This document shows, piece by piece, positions 29,087 to 39,601 of a stretch of DNA of 64,000 bases (its first letter is position 1; every line of letters begins with the position of its first letter). This DNA comes from Roseovarius azorensis (GTDB taxonomy: Bacteria; Pseudomonadota; Alphaproteobacteria; Rhodobacterales; Rhodobacteraceae). The stretch covers positions 17,540-81,539 of the forward strand of contig NZ_FOAG01000014.1 in NCBI RefSeq assembly GCF_900109455.1, written 5' to 3'. The notes under the pieces were generated by a model that saw only the letters and a program-made list of their open reading frames with translations, was not told the origin of the DNA and did no database searches. The position numbers and the translations under genes are program-made.

Positions 29087-31372
29087 TCATACGGCCGCCT
29101 TGGCCTCTGCTAATCCGGGCATCGCGCCGACAAGCGGCAGGCGGATCACTGCCATGGCGCCCGCGTGTGCGCCCGGATGAAACGGCTCTGCATCCTCCAG
29201 CACCAGCGTGCCGACATGTTCCTCGATGATCTTCTTGACGATCGGCAGACCCAGCCCCGTGCCCTTTTCGCGCGTCGTCACATAGGGTTCGAACAGCCGG
29301 GCGCGGTCCTGCGGCAGGCCAATGCCGTTGTCCGAGATGCGGATCACCGCCTCGCCCCCCTCGGCGGTGCTCTCTACCCGGATCTCGGGGGCAAATTCCT
29401 CGGGCGCACCGCGTTCGCGCAGGCTCTCTATCGCCTCGCCGGCGTTCTTGATCAGATTGTTCAGCGCTTGGCTGATCATCGTCGCGTCGATCTCTGCCCA
29501 GAGCGGGGCCTCATCCAGGGCCACCTCGAAACGCACGTCGGGTTGCCCGCTTTCCTGCAGCAGAATCGCCTCGCGTAGCACCTTGGTCAGGCTCTCCTGA
29601 GTGGTCTGGGGTTCGGGCATGCGGGCGAATTTCGAAAACTCGTCGACAATTCGGCGCAGGTCGCTGGTCTGCCGGATCACCACATCTGTCAACTGTTCCA
29701 GGCTTTCCGACTGATCCGGCTCCAACTGCCGGGAAAACTTGCGCTTGATCCGCTCGGCGCTCAGTTGAATGGGTGTAAGCGGGTTCTTGATCTCGTGCGC
29801 GATCCGCCGCGCCACATCGCCCCAGGCGGCCATGCGCTGTGCAGTGACCAGATCGGTCACATCGTCAAACGCCACCACATAGCCTTCGCGCCGTCCCGCC
29901 TCACCGATCCGGGTAGACATCCGCACCAGCAGATTTTCCTGCCGCGTGCCGCGCGCCACCCTGATCTCTTCCTGGACAAACCCACCGGGGTTGGCCCGCA
30001 GCCGGTCGAACAGCGCCGCAAATTCCGGCACTGCCACGCTTAGCGACAGCGACTGCTGATCCTCCTGCCAGTCCAGCAGCCGCTCGGCGGCGCGATTGAC
30101 AAAAGTGATCCGCCCCTTGGCGTCCAGCCCCACCACACCCGACGAAACCGAACCCAGCACCGAGTCAAACAACCGCCGCCGCCGCTCGATCTGCTGGGTA
30201 TTGGCCAGCAGCGTGTCGCGCTGGCGTTTCAGTTGCCGGGTCATCTGGTTGAAATAAGTGCTCAACTGCGCGATCTCGTCATCGCCCTCTTCCTCGCGCA
30301 CCTGCGTGTCCAGATCGCCCTCGCCCACCTGTTGCGCAGCCGATGTAAGCCGCCCTACCGGGCGCGACAGGCGTTCGGCGAACCACATCCCCAGCCAGAT
30401 CGCCGCCAGGATCAGAATGACCGCGAACCCCAGATAGAGCAGCCCGAATTCGAACAACACCCGACCCCGTTCGCTCTCGCGCTGCTTGTAGAAGACCGCC
30501 GTTTCCTGCGTGTCGTCGAGCAGGTTCAGGATTGCGCCGTCCACCGTCCGGCTGACATAGAGCAGGCGGTCGGCAAACCCGGCCAGAGGGATAAGGGCGC
30601 GGAATTCGTCATTGTCCCAGTCCCGGATCACCAGCACGCCCTCGGCATAGGCCTGCGCAATCTGCTCTGCGGTCGGTTCTTCGTAATCGAAGAGATAGGA
30701 CCGCTCGCCGCGCGCCCGGATCGTGCCACTGCCGTCGATCACGAAAGCCTCGCGCAACCCGCGCTGAATCTCGCGCTGCCCGGAGGAGAGCACTTGCCGG
30801 ATATCGCCGTCGGTCATGAAGACCGAGGCGCGCTTGGTGGCGTCGATCACCTGCGCCAACACCCGCGCATCGGTCACCAGATCACGCCGATGCTCGTCTT
30901 CATAGGCTTGTGCTGCGGCGACCGAACTGTCCACCACCCGGCCCACCCGGTCGGAGAACCACGCCTCCAGCCCCATGTTGACCGACAGCATGGCAAACAC
31001 CGCCACCATCACCGTGGGCAAGAGCGCCATCAGCGCGAACACCCCCGTCAGCCTCAGATGCAGCCGCGAGCCCGCCGAACGGCTGCGGCGCGCGGCCACC
31101 ATCCGCGCCACCCGTTGCAGCACCAGCCCCGCGACCATCAGCACATAGATCATGTCGAAGAGCAGCACGAGGCGCAGCCCGTTCGACGAGGCCCCCTGAT
31201 CGAGCGGCCCCATCAACAGATAGGTGGCCAGCGCCAGCAACGGCCCCAGCACCACCAGACCCAGCGTCGCCCCGTTCTGCAATCTCTGCAGGCGACGCAG
31301 GCGGCTGATTCCGTCCCAGGACAGGCGTCTGCCCTTCAACGTGCGTGTCCGTGTTGCCACGCGCTCCCTCAT
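29087..31372 (-). CDS. ntrY: Sensor histidine kinase NtrY
   Basis: A 761-residue membrane sensor kinase. Two or three N-terminal membrane helices (GLVVLGPLLALATYLLMG; LVLLFDMIYVLMVAGLVL; TGVFALMALLPTVMVAVF) precede a periplasmic region, a further helix (LLYLGFAVILILAAIWLGMW), a HAMP domain (ERLSRPVGRLTSAAQQVGEGDLD), a PAS domain (SGVVGLDAKGRITFVNRAAERLL), the H-box RIAHEIKNPLTPIQLSAERI, and an ATPase domain with NLIKNAGEAI, ISDNGIGLP and GTGLGLPIVKKI. It phosphorylates NtrX. Upstream, 86 bp separate it from ntrC, enough for a separate promoter. Confidence 0.95.
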   Translation of the reverse strand: MRERVATRTRTLKGRRLSWDGISRLRRLQRLQNGATLGLVVLGPLLALATYLLMGPLDQGASSNGLRLVLLFDMIYVLMVAGLVLQRVARMVAARRSRSAGSRLHLRLTGVFALMALLPTVMVAVFAMLSVNMGLEAWFSDRVGRVVDSSVAAAQAYEDEHRRDLVTDARVLAQVIDATKRASVFMTDGDIRQVLSSGQREIQRGLREAFVIDGSGTIRARGERSYLFDYEEPTAEQIAQAYAEGVLVIRDWDNDEFRALIPLAGFADRLLYVSRTVDGAILNLLDDTQETAVFYKQRESERGRVLFEFGLLYLGFAVILILAAIWLGMWFAERLSRPVGRLTSAAQQVGEGDLDTQVREEEGDDEIAQLSTYFNQMTRQLKRQRDTLLANTQQIERRRRLFDSVLGSVSSGVVGLDAKGRITFVNRAAERLLDWQEDQQSLSLSVAVPEFAALFDRLRANPGGFVQEEIRVARGTRQENLLVRMSTRIGEAGRREGYVVAFDDVTDLVTAQRMAAWGDVARRIAHEIKNPLTPIQLSAERIKRKFSRQLEPDQSESLEQLTDVVIRQTSDLRRIVDEFSKFARMPEPQTTQESLTKVLREAILLQESGQPDVRFEVALDEAPLWAEIDATMISQALNNLIKNAGEAIESLRERGAPEEFAPEIRVESTAEGGEAVIRISDNGIGLPQDRARLFEPYVTTREKGTGLGLPIVKKIIEEHVGTLVLEDAEPFHPGAHAGAMAVIRLPLVGAMPGLAEAKAAV

Positions 31373-31458
31373 TCAAGTAGTGGCGCAACTGGTGCGCCCC
31401 GCAACATATGGACCGTAACGTGCTTGGATTCACATCAGGTCACAGTCCTGTTGCAGTT

Positions 31459-32823
31459 TTACATCAACTTGCGGCGGCGTGTCACCTGAATATCCAGTTC
31501 CGTGATCTTCTTGCGCAGGGTATTCCGGTTTATCCCCAGCAGATCGGCGCATTTCGCCTGATTTCCCGCCGTGGCATCCAGCGCGATCCCGATCAGCGGC
31601 GCCTCGACCTCGCGCAGGATTCGGGTATAGAGTCCGGCAGGCGGCAGTTCTGTTCCGTGCAGATCGAAATAGCGCTTGAGATGCCCCGCCACCGAGGCGG
31701 ACAGGCTCTCACCGCGCAGCTTGCCAAGGACCACCGGTTCAGCGCTCGGCTGATTGCCCAGCACCGCCTCCACCTCGGCGCGGCTGATCTCCTCGGCCAT
31801 AGCCGTGAGGCCAATGCGCCGCACCGCGTTCTCAAGTTGCCGTACATTGCCCGGCCAGCTATAGGCGCGCATCAGTTCCGCCGCAGGCTCCGACAGCCGC
31901 CGCAATGGTTGTCCGTCACGCTCGTCGCGCGCCAGAAAATGCCCGGCCAGCAGCGGGATATCCTCGACCCGTTCTCGCAAGGAAGGCACGTCGATCACCG
32001 CGCCGCTCAGGCGGTAATACAGATCCTCCCGCAGCCGCCCCTCGTCCAGTGCCTGAGCGGGCGGCACCCGACTGGTGGCCATGAAGCGCGGCACATGATC
32101 GCCCGGCGCATCCATCATCCGCACCACGCGACCCTGCGCCTCAAGCGGCAGATCGGTCAGTTCGTCAAGCACGATACTGCCGCCGCGCGCGCGCGCCATC
32201 ACCCGCGAGGGTCCGTCCATCTCGCGCAGATCGCCCGGCGTGACAGTGATGAATGGCAGCGTGCGCCGGTCCGAGAAGTCATGGATAGCCTTGGCCAGCA
32301 GCGATTTTCCGGTACCCGATTCGCCGCTGATCATCACCGGCAGGTCTGTGTTCATGATCCGCGCGACCACGCGGTAGAGCGCCTGCATCGCCGGGGTGCG
32401 CCCGATCAGCGGCAGATCCTCGGGTCGTTCCACCTCGGCCGCGCGCGCGGGTCGCCGCGCGCGCGCCTCAAGCGCCCGCGCCGTGCGCTTCATCAGATCG
32501 GGTAGATCGAACGGTTTGGGCAGGTAATCATAGGCATCGGCCTCTGCCGCCTTGATTGCCGTCATGATCGTGTTCTGCGCCGAAATCACGATCACCGGCA
32601 GGCCGGGGCGATCCTGTCCGATCTTGGGCAGCATCTCCAGCCCATTGCCATCGGGCATCATCACATCGGTGATCACCACATCGCCCTTGCCTTCGGCCAC
32701 CCACCGCATCAGCGTGGTCAGCGACGACGTGGCATGCACCCGGCATCCCGCCCGCGTCAGCGCCTGCGTCAGAACCGTACGGATCGTGCGGTCATCATCT
32801 GCCACCAATACCGTGCCATCCAT
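31459..32823 (-). CDS. ntrC: Nitrogen regulation response regulator NtrC, sigma-54-independent type
   Basis: A 454-residue regulator of nitrogen assimilation. Receiver domain with [11 protein letters not shown], aspartate in [13 protein letters not shown] and lysine in YLPKPFDLP; central AAA+ domain with Walker [18 protein letters not shown] (about residue 160) and [12 protein letters not shown]-terminal helix-turn-helix ([20 protein letters not shown]). The GAFTGA loop expected after Walker A is absent: the sequence passes directly from [19 protein letters not shown] to Walker B. This deletion is a known property of Rhodobacter capsulatus NtrC, which activates sigma-70 promoters. It begins 3 bp after the ntrB stop. 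Confidence 0.95.
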   Translation of the reverse strand: MDGTVLVADDDRTIRTVLTQALTRAGCRVHATSSLTTLMRWVAEGKGDVVITDVMMPDGNGLEMLPKIGQDRPGLPVIVISAQNTIMTAIKAAEADAYDYLPKPFDLPDLMKRTARALEARARRPARAAEVERPEDLPLIGRTPAMQALYRVVARIMNTDLPVMISGESGTGKSLLAKAIHDFSDRRTLPFITVTPGDLREMDGPSRVMARARGGSIVLDELTDLPLEAQGRVVRMMDAPGDHVPRFMATSRVPPAQALDEGRLREDLYYRLSGAVIDVPSLRERVEDIPLLAGHFLARDERDGQPLRRLSEPAAELMRAYSWPGNVRQLENAVRRIGLTAMAEEISRAEVEAVLGNQPSAEPVVLGKLRGESLSASVAGHLKRYFDLHGTELPPAGLYTRILREVEAPLIGIALDATAGNQAKCADLLGINRNTLRKKITELDIQVTRRRKLM

Positions 32824-32826
32824 TGC

Positions 32827-33900
32827 CTAGTCTCCCTGACTTGTCATTTCTGCGCGTTGCAGCGAAATGCGAAACACCGTGCGCCCGGGCACCGAACTCA
32901 CCGAAATCCAGCCGTCATGGTCGGAAATGATCTTGGCCGCCAGCGCCAATCCCAGCCCGGTGCCGTTCTCGCGTCCCGAGACAAAAGGATCGAATACCTC
33001 ATCGGCGATCTCGGGCGGCAATCCGGGCCCGTCGTCGATGATCTCGATCTGCAGCGGCAGCGCCTTGCCTACGCCATCGCCGCGCCGCACCCTCAGCGAT
33101 TGTTCGTAATAGGTATGCAGCCGGATCGTGCCAGGTCTGCCGCCCGTCGCCTCGGCCGCGTTCTTCAGCAGGTTCAGCACCACCTGCAAGAGCTGATCCA
33201 TGTCGCCAAGCGCCGCCGGCAGAGAGGGGTCGTAATCCTCGACCAGCGTCATGTGCGCGGCAAAGCCCAGCATCGCCGAACGCCGCGCCCGGTCCAGCAC
33301 ATCATGAAGATTCACGGGCCGCAAATCAGGCGCGCTGACATTACCGAACTGCTCGACCCTCTCCAACAGGGACACGATCCGACGGCTTTCGCTGACAATC
33401 AGGTCGGTCAGTTCCAGATCCTCCTTGCCCAGCGTCATCGACAGCAGTTGCGCCGCGCCGGTAATCCCCGCCAGCGGGTTCTTGATCTCATGCGCCAGCA
33501 TCTCAGCCATGCCGATGGCCGATTTTGCCGCCGATTTCACGCTGCTGTTCTGCACCATGCGGCCGGCCAGTTCGCGCGGGCTGATCAGCATGAGCATATG
33601 CCCCGGCGTCCCGCTCAGCGGCGCTACCTGCAGGTTGCACTGCATAGGCGCGCGTTCGCCCGTCCCCACATCCACATCATTGACGAAAAGCGGCGCATCG
33701 TTGGCGCGTGCCCGCTCAAACGCCTCTTCCAGCGGAGCGTTGACCGCCAGCCGGTCCCAGACCGGCTGACCGGCCAGCGCGCGCGACGAGGTCATCATGA
33801 ACCCTTCGGCGGCGGGATTGATGCGCACGATCCGGTCGGCCTCGTCAAGTTCCAGCGCCGGAACTGGCAGAGAGGTCCAGATTGCCTCGTCCTTGCTCAT
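32827..33900 (-). CDS. ntrB: Nitrogen regulation sensor kinase NtrB
   Basis: A 357-residue cytoplasmic PAS-containing histidine kinase that phosphorylates or dephosphorylates NtrC according to PII status. PAS region residues 1-110 (ALELDEADRIVRINPAAEGF), H-box GMAEMLAHEIKNPLAGITGA (about residue 135), and ATP-binding blocks NLLKNAAEATGG, IEIIDDGPGLP and NGTGLGLALAAKI. No membrane helix is seen. Its ATG overlaps the dusB stop (ATGA). The dusB-ntrB-ntrC order equals the nifR3-ntrB-ntrC operon of Rhodobacter. Confidence 0.95.
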   Translation of the reverse strand: MSKDEAIWTSLPVPALELDEADRIVRINPAAEGFMMTSSRALAGQPVWDRLAVNAPLEEAFERARANDAPLFVNDVDVGTGERAPMQCNLQVAPLSGTPGHMLMLISPRELAGRMVQNSSVKSAAKSAIGMAEMLAHEIKNPLAGITGAAQLLSMTLGKEDLELTDLIVSESRRIVSLLERVEQFGNVSAPDLRPVNLHDVLDRARRSAMLGFAAHMTLVEDYDPSLPAALGDMDQLLQVVLNLLKNAAEATGGRPGTIRLHTYYEQSLRVRRGDGVGKALPLQIEIIDDGPGLPPEIADEVFDPFVSGRENGTGLGLALAAKIISDHDGWISVSSVPGRTVFRISLQRAEMTSQGD

Positions 33901-34895
33901 GCCGCCTTCCTGCGGGCACTTTGACCCGTCATCGCGCCGGGCAATAGCCGCAGGATTTCGGCCGGCTCCACCGCCGTCAGTACTTCACGGCGCAGCGTGG
34001 CGTCCGTGCCGGCGTGATCCATGTACCAGCCCAGGTGTTTGCGCGCGACGCGCAGGCCTAGATCGCGCCCGTAAAAGCCAAGCATCGCCTCGTAATGCCC
34101 GGCGACCAGATCGGCTAGCGCCGCCCCTTCCGGCACGTGCGGGCGCGGTCCGCCATGCACTGCCGCCGCGATCCCCGCCAGCAGCCACGGCCGCCCGCGA
34201 GCCCCGCGCCCCACCATCAGCCCATCGGCCCCCGACATTGCCAGCGCCGCACGTGCCGATGCTGCGTCAACGATATCGCCATTGGCGATGACCGGCACGC
34301 GCACGGCTGCCCTGACAGCGCGGATAGCCGCCCAGTCGGCCCGCCCCTTGTAGAACTGGCATCGGGTGCGCCCGTGAATGGTGATCATGGCAATGCCCGC
34401 CGCTTCGGCCCGCTGCGCGATTTCGGGCGCATTCAGGCTGTCATCGTCCCAGCCCAACCGTGTCTTGAGCGTAACCGGCACGCCGACCGCGCTCACCACC
34501 GCCTCGATCAACCGCAGCGCGTGATCCGGCTCGCGCATCAGCGCAGAACCCGAGGCGCCGGTACCGCTGGCGCTCACCACCTTTTTGGCCGGGCAGCCCA
34601 TGTTGATATCAATCATCCGCGCACCGCGCGCCTCGAGCATGCGCGCGGCTTCGGCCATCCAGTAGGGGTCACATCCCGCCAACTGCACGGCGGTATTTTC
34701 GATGCCAAGACCCAGTTCCGCCTTGTCGCGCGCGACCGGTCGGGCCTGCACCATTTCCTGACTCGCAATCATCTCGCTGACCACCAGCCCCGCGCCGAAC
34801 CGCGCCACCAGAGCGCGAAACGGTAAATCGGTGATTCCCGCCATGGGCGCCAGAATCACCGGTGGGTAGAGTTGTCTGTCAGCGAATGCACGCAT
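33897..34895 (-). CDS. dusB: tRNA dihydrouridine synthase DusB (NifR3)
   Basis: FMN- and NADPH-dependent reduction of uridine in the tRNA D-loop. The 332-residue protein begins with the TIM-barrel motif VILAPMAGITDLPFRALV, has the catalytic cysteine in DINMGCPAKKVVSASGTG (about residue 100), the HGRTRCQFYKGRADW segment, and FMN-binding PVIANGDIVD and GADGLMVGRGARGRPWL. Historically called nifR3 because of its co-transcription with ntrBC. It is first in the leftward ntr operon and divergent from ispDF across 160 bp. Confidence 0.95.
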   Translation of the reverse strand: MRAFADRQLYPPVILAPMAGITDLPFRALVARFGAGLVVSEMIASQEMVQARPVARDKAELGLGIENTAVQLAGCDPYWMAEAARMLEARGARMIDINMGCPAKKVVSASGTGASGSALMREPDHALRLIEAVVSAVGVPVTLKTRLGWDDDSLNAPEIAQRAEAAGIAMITIHGRTRCQFYKGRADWAAIRAVRAAVRVPVIANGDIVDAASARAALAMSGADGLMVGRGARGRPWLLAGIAAAVHGGPRPHVPEGAALADLVAGHYEAMLGFYGRDLGLRVARKHLGWYMDHAGTDATLRREVLTAVEPAEILRLLPGAMTGQSARRKAA

Positions 34896-34937
34896 CTTGT
34901 GCCTAATCCTTGTGCAACACCGTTTGTCTAACCGTGA

Positions 34938-35007
34938 ATCACCCCTGAAACAATGCGTTCTGGCTTAAGTTGCGATCACATCGCGGGGTGATGCCTAAGT
35001 TTTAGGC
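34938..35007. promoter_or_regulatory. Cluster of inverted repeats in the dusB/ispDF intergenic region
   Basis: Three dyads lie within 70 bp: ATCACCCC (34938-34945) with GGGGTGAT (34985-34992), the nested GCGAT-CAC-ATCGC (34972-34984), and GCCTAA-GTT-TTAGGC (34993-35007) immediately after. They occupy the space between two divergent operons. They may be operators for the dusB-ntr operon or ispDF, or form RNA structure. The regulator is unknown. Confidence 0.45.
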
Positions 35008-35055
35008 GCGCGCTCAGCCATTGCGCTGTCCTGCGCCTCACCGTAATCAGATAGC

Positions 35056-36216
35056 ATGACAACCGCAGCCCTCATTGTCGCCGCAGGCCGGGGCACCCGC
35101 GCAGGCGGGGATACCCCAAAGCAATGGCAGCCCCTCGTCGGGCGACGCGTGATCGACTGGACGCTCGATGCGTTTCTGGTCGTGCCGGAAATCGACCGTA
35201 TCGTCGTGGTTCTGCACCCGGACGATGCCGCCCATTTTGCCCCGCCGCCGCGCGTCGAGGTCACGATCGGCGGCGCGACCCGCACCGCATCGGTGCGAGG
35301 AGGGTTGGAATACCTCGCGCAATGCCCGGACTCTGCCCCGGCGCATGTCCTCATTCACGATGTCGCGCGCTGCTGCATAAAGCCCTCGCATGTTGTCAGC
35401 ATTCTTCGCGCTCTGGAGGGCGCTGACACCCCCGCCGTCGCCCCCGCTGTCGCCGTGACCGACGCGCTCTGGGTAGGCGCTGCCGATCGCGTCAGCGGCG
35501 CTCAGGATCGCTCGGGTCTGTTTCGCGCACAAACGCCGCAGGGTTTTGATTTCGCCGCCATCCTTGCCGCCCATCGTGCGCATCCTGGCGCCGCCGCCGA
35601 TGATGTCGAGGTGGCCCGCGCCGCCGGACTGGGCGTTACCATTGTCGAAGGCGACGACGACAACCTCAAGATCACCTACCCGGCTGACTTTGCAAGGGCG
35701 GGCAGAATTCTGGGACATCACATGGATACAAGAATCGGCTTCGGCTTTGACGTGCATCGCTTCGGCCCCGGCAATCACTGCATGCTCTGTGGCGTGGCCG
35801 TTCCGCACAATCGCGGGCTGCAGGGTCATTCCGACGCGGATGTCGGCATGCACGCACTTACCGATGCGATCTATGGTGCAATGGCGATGGGCGATATCGG
35901 CCGCCATTTTCCGCCCACCGATCCGCAATGGAAGGGGGCCAGGAGCCATGTATTCCTGCGTCACGCGGTTAACCTTGCGCTGACAAACGCATTTACAATC
36001 AACAACGTAGACATCACACTGATCTGCGAACACCCCAAGATCACCCCGCATGCACCCGCCATGCAATCTGCCCTGTCAGCCGTCACCGGGGTCGCCCCGA
36101 ACCGAATTTCCGTCAAGGCCACGACCTCGGAACGGCTTGGTTTTACTGGTCGCGAGGAAGGCATCGCCGCGCAGGCCGTTGTATTATTGGTGAAAAAATG
36201 CACCTTACCCGGTTGA
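35056..36216 (+). CDS. ispDF: Bifunctional 2-C-methyl-D-erythritol 4-phosphate cytidylyltransferase / MEcPP synthase
   Basis: Fusion of steps 3 and 5 of the MEP isoprenoid pathway, 386 residues. The IspD half (1-225) shows the CTP-binding [17 protein letters not shown] and [11 protein letters not shown]; the IspF half (226-386) begins at [14 protein letters not shown] with the metal-binding aspartate and histidine and continues with [18 protein letters not shown] and the C-terminal [21 protein letters not shown]. The fusion is common in alphaproteobacteria. An internal ATG at about 35723 marks the IspF start. The last 19 bp overlap pgpA. Confidence 0.96.
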   Translation: MTTAALIVAAGRGTRAGGDTPKQWQPLVGRRVIDWTLDAFLVVPEIDRIVVVLHPDDAAHFAPPPRVEVTIGGATRTASVRGGLEYLAQCPDSAPAHVLIHDVARCCIKPSHVVSILRALEGADTPAVAPAVAVTDALWVGAADRVSGAQDRSGLFRAQTPQGFDFAAILAAHRAHPGAAADDVEVARAAGLGVTIVEGDDDNLKITYPADFARAGRILGHHMDTRIGFGFDVHRFGPGNHCMLCGVAVPHNRGLQGHSDADVGMHALTDAIYGAMAMGDIGRHFPPTDPQWKGARSHVFLRHAVNLALTNAFTINNVDITLICEHPKITPHAPAMQSALSAVTGVAPNRISVKATTSERLGFTGREEGIAAQAVVLLVKKCTLPG

Positions 36217-36695
36217 TCTGTACGTTCTTTTATGTTGGTTATCTGCGCCCCGCGCCAGGCACCTGGGGATCGCTGGCCGCGCTGCCACTGGCCTGGGGGT
36301 TGCATGTCGCGGGCGGAGCCTGGCTGCTTGGGTTGGGAATCGTTCTGGTCTTTGCGGCAGGATTGTGGGCTACCCATCTGGAAACACGCGGAAAAGACGA
36401 TCATGATCCGTCCGAGATCGTGATTGACGAGGTGGCGGGGCAGTGGCTCGCCGTGCTGCCGGTTTCGATCGGAGCCGCCCATGCCGGTGCGGTAGTCCCT
36501 GACCTCTGGCCCGGTTTTGTCGTCGCCTTTCTCGCCTTTCGGATGTTTGACATCCTCAAGCCCGGTCTCATCGGCTGGGCCGACAGTCGCCGGGGGGCGT
36601 TGGGCGTCATGCTGGATGACATATTCGCCGGGATCGCCGCCGGGATGTTTGTCGTGCTGGCCGCCGCGCTCTATCACGGGATTCTGGGGCTGTGA
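36198..36695 (+). CDS. pgpA: Phosphatidylglycerophosphatase A
   Basis: Dephosphorylates phosphatidylglycerophosphate to phosphatidylglycerol at the inner membrane. The 165-residue product has [22 protein letters not shown] at the N-terminus, the acidic [15 protein letters not shown] motif (about residue 75), four hydrophobic segments and the C-terminal [29 protein letters not shown] with the last conserved acidic pair. It starts inside the end of ispDF and its own stop overlaps the GTG start of cinA, so three genes are translationally linked. Confidence 0.95.
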   Translation: MHLTRLICTFFYVGYLRPAPGTWGSLAALPLAWGLHVAGGAWLLGLGIVLVFAAGLWATHLETRGKDDHDPSEIVIDEVAGQWLAVLPVSIGAAHAGAVVPDLWPGFVVAFLAFRMFDILKPGLIGWADSRRGALGVMLDDIFAGIAAGMFVVLAAALYHGILGL

Positions 36696-37162
36696 GGACA
36701 GAAGAGATTCTCCGCGCCGCCCGCGCGCAGGGTGTGATGATCGCCACCGCCGAAAGTTGCACGGGCGGCATGGTTGCGGCTGCACTCACTGATATTCCCG
36801 GCTCCTCCGACGTGGTCGAACGGGGCTTTGTAACCTACTCGAACAAGGCGAAAATCGAGATGCTCGGAGTGTCGCCTGATACGCTTGCAGCGTATGGTGC
36901 GGTCTCCGAAGTGGTGGCGGGCGAGATGGCTGACGGCGCCCTAGCTCATAGTGCCGCGCAACTCGCCGTTTCGGTCACCGGCATTGCCGGACCCGGCGGC
37001 TCGGACCACAAGCCCGAGGGCCGGGTCTGCTTCGGCCTTGCCATGCGCGGCCGCGCCACGCAGACCGAAACGCAGGACTACGGCGCACAGGGCCGGGCCA
37101 TGGTGCGCGGGCTTGCCCGCGATCACGCGCTGACGCTGCTGCTTGACGCCCTGACCCGGTAG
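36692..37162 (+). CDS. CinA-like C-terminal domain protein, nicotinamide-nucleotide amidase
   Basis: A 156-residue stand-alone CinA C-terminal domain (PncC type) that deamidates NMN in pyridine nucleotide recycling. The signature IATAESCTGGMVAAALTDIPGSS is at residues 17-39 with the catalytic serine, followed by VTYSNKAKIEMLGV and VTGIAGPGGSDHKPEGRVCFG. The short length is normal for the single-domain form, not a truncation. The start is GTG at 36692, overlapping the pgpA stop (GTGA). Confidence 0.93.
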   Translation: MRTEEILRAARAQGVMIATAESCTGGMVAAALTDIPGSSDVVERGFVTYSNKAKIEMLGVSPDTLAAYGAVSEVVAGEMADGALAHSAAQLAVSVTGIAGPGGSDHKPEGRVCFGLAMRGRATQTETQDYGAQGRAMVRGLARDHALTLLLDALTR

Positions 37163-37171
37163 CCCTGCGCC

Positions 37172-37618
37172 TCACCCGTAGAGATCTGCCGCCCGCTCCT
37201 CGAACGCGCGCACGATCCGCTTCATCGCGTCATGGAAAAACAGATCGGCAGCGGATTGCAGAAATTTGTTCCTGAACGCGAAATCGACATCGAAACTGAC
37301 CTCGCAACCCCCTTTGGCGTCGTGAAATTCCCAGTTCGAGCGCATATGCCGGAACGGCCCGTCCAGGTATTCGGTCTCGATCCGCCGCCGTTCCGGCCAG
37401 AGCAACACACGGCTGCCGAACCGCTCGCGGAATACCTTGAAGCTGATCACCAGATCCGCCTCCATCACCTCGGAACCGTCCGCCTGTGGCGTCACGCTGC
37501 GTACCCGCGCCGCCGCTGTCCAGGGCAAGAACTGCGGATAGCTCGCCACATCCGCAACCAGCGCATACATCTGGTCCGCAGTGTAATGCAGCCTTCGCGT
37601 TTCGGAATGTGATGGCAT
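37172..37618 (-). CDS. Coq10/RatA-type START-domain protein
   Basis: A 148-residue SRPBCC/START-fold protein related to COQ10, which binds ubiquinone, and to bacterial RatA. Landmarks are [28 protein letters not shown] near the N-terminus, [19 protein letters not shown] in the middle and the C-terminal helix [22 protein letters not shown]. In alphaproteobacteria it is probably involved in quinone function; toxin activity is not implied by the sequence. The ATG at 37618 has GGGGGCG upstream and was preferred over a GTG at 37636. It is convergent with cinA and divergent from hpt. Confidence 0.9.
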   Translation of the reverse strand: MPSHSETRRLHYTADQMYALVADVASYPQFLPWTAAARVRSVTPQADGSEVMEADLVISFKVFRERFGSRVLLWPERRRIETEYLDGPFRHMRSNWEFHDAKGGCEVSFDVDFAFRNKFLQSAADLFFHDAMKRIVRAFEERAADLYG

Positions 37619-37689
37619 CGCGCCCCCGGTTTCCACGTGACAGTGGCGCGCTTTGTCTTAGACTGAGGCGGAAGATTCAAGAGGGTCAC

Positions 37690-38229
37690 ATGCCGGAACG
37701 CAACTATGTCATCGACAAACTCATTTCCGCCAAGAGCATCGCCGCCCGCATCGAAGCGCTGTCACATGAAATCGAGGCTGAATTCGCCGATACGAAGAAA
37801 CTGGTAGTGGTCGGGCTGCTGCGCGGCTCGTTCGTTTTCATCGCCGATCTGGTGCGCGAACTCGATCTGCCGGTTGAGGTCGATTTCGTCGAAACCTCCT
37901 CCTATGGCGACAGGATGCAGAGCAGCCGCGAAGTCCGTATTCTCAAGGACTTGCGCGGCGACATTGAAGGGCGCGACGTGCTGGTGGTCGAGGATATCGT
38001 CGATACCGGATACACGCTCGCGCATGTGCTGCATCTGCTGGCCAGCCGCCAACCGCGCAAATTGCGCACCATCGCCCTTCTCGACAAACCATCGCGCCGC
38101 GAGACCGATATCCGCGCCGATTGGATCGGCTTCGAAATCCCGGATGAATTCGTCGTCGGCTACGGCATCGACTTTGCCCAACGCAACCGCAACCTGCCCT
38201 ATATCGGCAAGGTGCGGTTCACCGACTGA
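37690..38229 (+). CDS. hpt: Hypoxanthine phosphoribosyltransferase
   Basis: Purine salvage enzyme making IMP or GMP from base and PRPP, 179 residues. The PRPP-binding loop is [18 protein letters not shown] (about residue 100), with [19 protein letters not shown] and [17 protein letters not shown] before it and the hypoxanthine-side residues in [17 protein letters not shown]. The start at 37690 follows GAGGGTCAC. The 3' end converges on the tRNA-Arg gene about 25 bp away. Confidence 0.95.
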   Translation: MPERNYVIDKLISAKSIAARIEALSHEIEAEFADTKKLVVVGLLRGSFVFIADLVRELDLPVEVDFVETSSYGDRMQSSREVRILKDLRGDIEGRDVLVVEDIVDTGYTLAHVLHLLASRQPRKLRTIALLDKPSRRETDIRADWIGFEIPDEFVVGYGIDFAQRNRNLPYIGKVRFTD

Positions 38230-38254
38230 ACTCCCGGCGCGGACAAGTGTGATC

Positions 38255-38331
38255 TGGCGGACCCAAGAGGATTCGAACCTCTGACCTCTGCCTTCGGAGG
38301 GCAGCGCTCTATCCAGCTGAGCTATGGGTCC
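38255..38331 (-). tRNA. tRNA-Arg (anticodon CCG)
   Basis: On the minus strand a 77-base cloverleaf runs from 38331 to 38255. The acceptor stem pairs GGACCCA with TGGGTCC, the discriminator is G and CCA is encoded. The D arm reads AGCTCAGCTGGATAGAGC, the anticodon stem is CTGCC/GGCAG with loop CTCCGAA giving anticodon CCG (codon CGG), and the T arm is CAGAGGTTCGAATCCTCTT. It lies downstream of sufS in the same direction. Confidence 0.97.
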
Positions 38332-38348
38332 ACTGGGGCCGTGATATA

Positions 38349-38369
38349 GCGGGGCGCGCCTTGCCCCGC
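38349..38369 (-). terminator. GC-rich hairpin between sufS and tRNA-Arg
   Basis: GCGGGGC (38349-38355) and GCCCCGC (38363-38369) form a 7-bp stem with a seven-base loop, 11 bp after the sufS stop. There is no T run, so it may be a weak terminator or a 3' stabilising element for the suf message. Confidence 0.45.
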
Positions 38370-38379
38370 AATCGCAAAA

Positions 38380-39600
<1,221 letters not shown>

Positions 39601-39601
39601 C

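Noticed and set aside
31459..32823. ntrC as a pseudogene because GAFTGA is missing
   Set aside because: The frame is intact with Walker motifs and DNA-binding domain, and the same loss is known in functional Rhodobacter NtrC.
36692..37162. cinA as a truncated gene
   Set aside because: The single-domain CinA-C form of about 160 residues is a normal stand-alone enzyme.
38255..38331. tRNA-Arg(CCG) as an integration site for a mobile element
   Set aside because: tRNA genes are common att sites, but no integrase, duplicated tRNA 3' end or foreign gene block is seen on either side.
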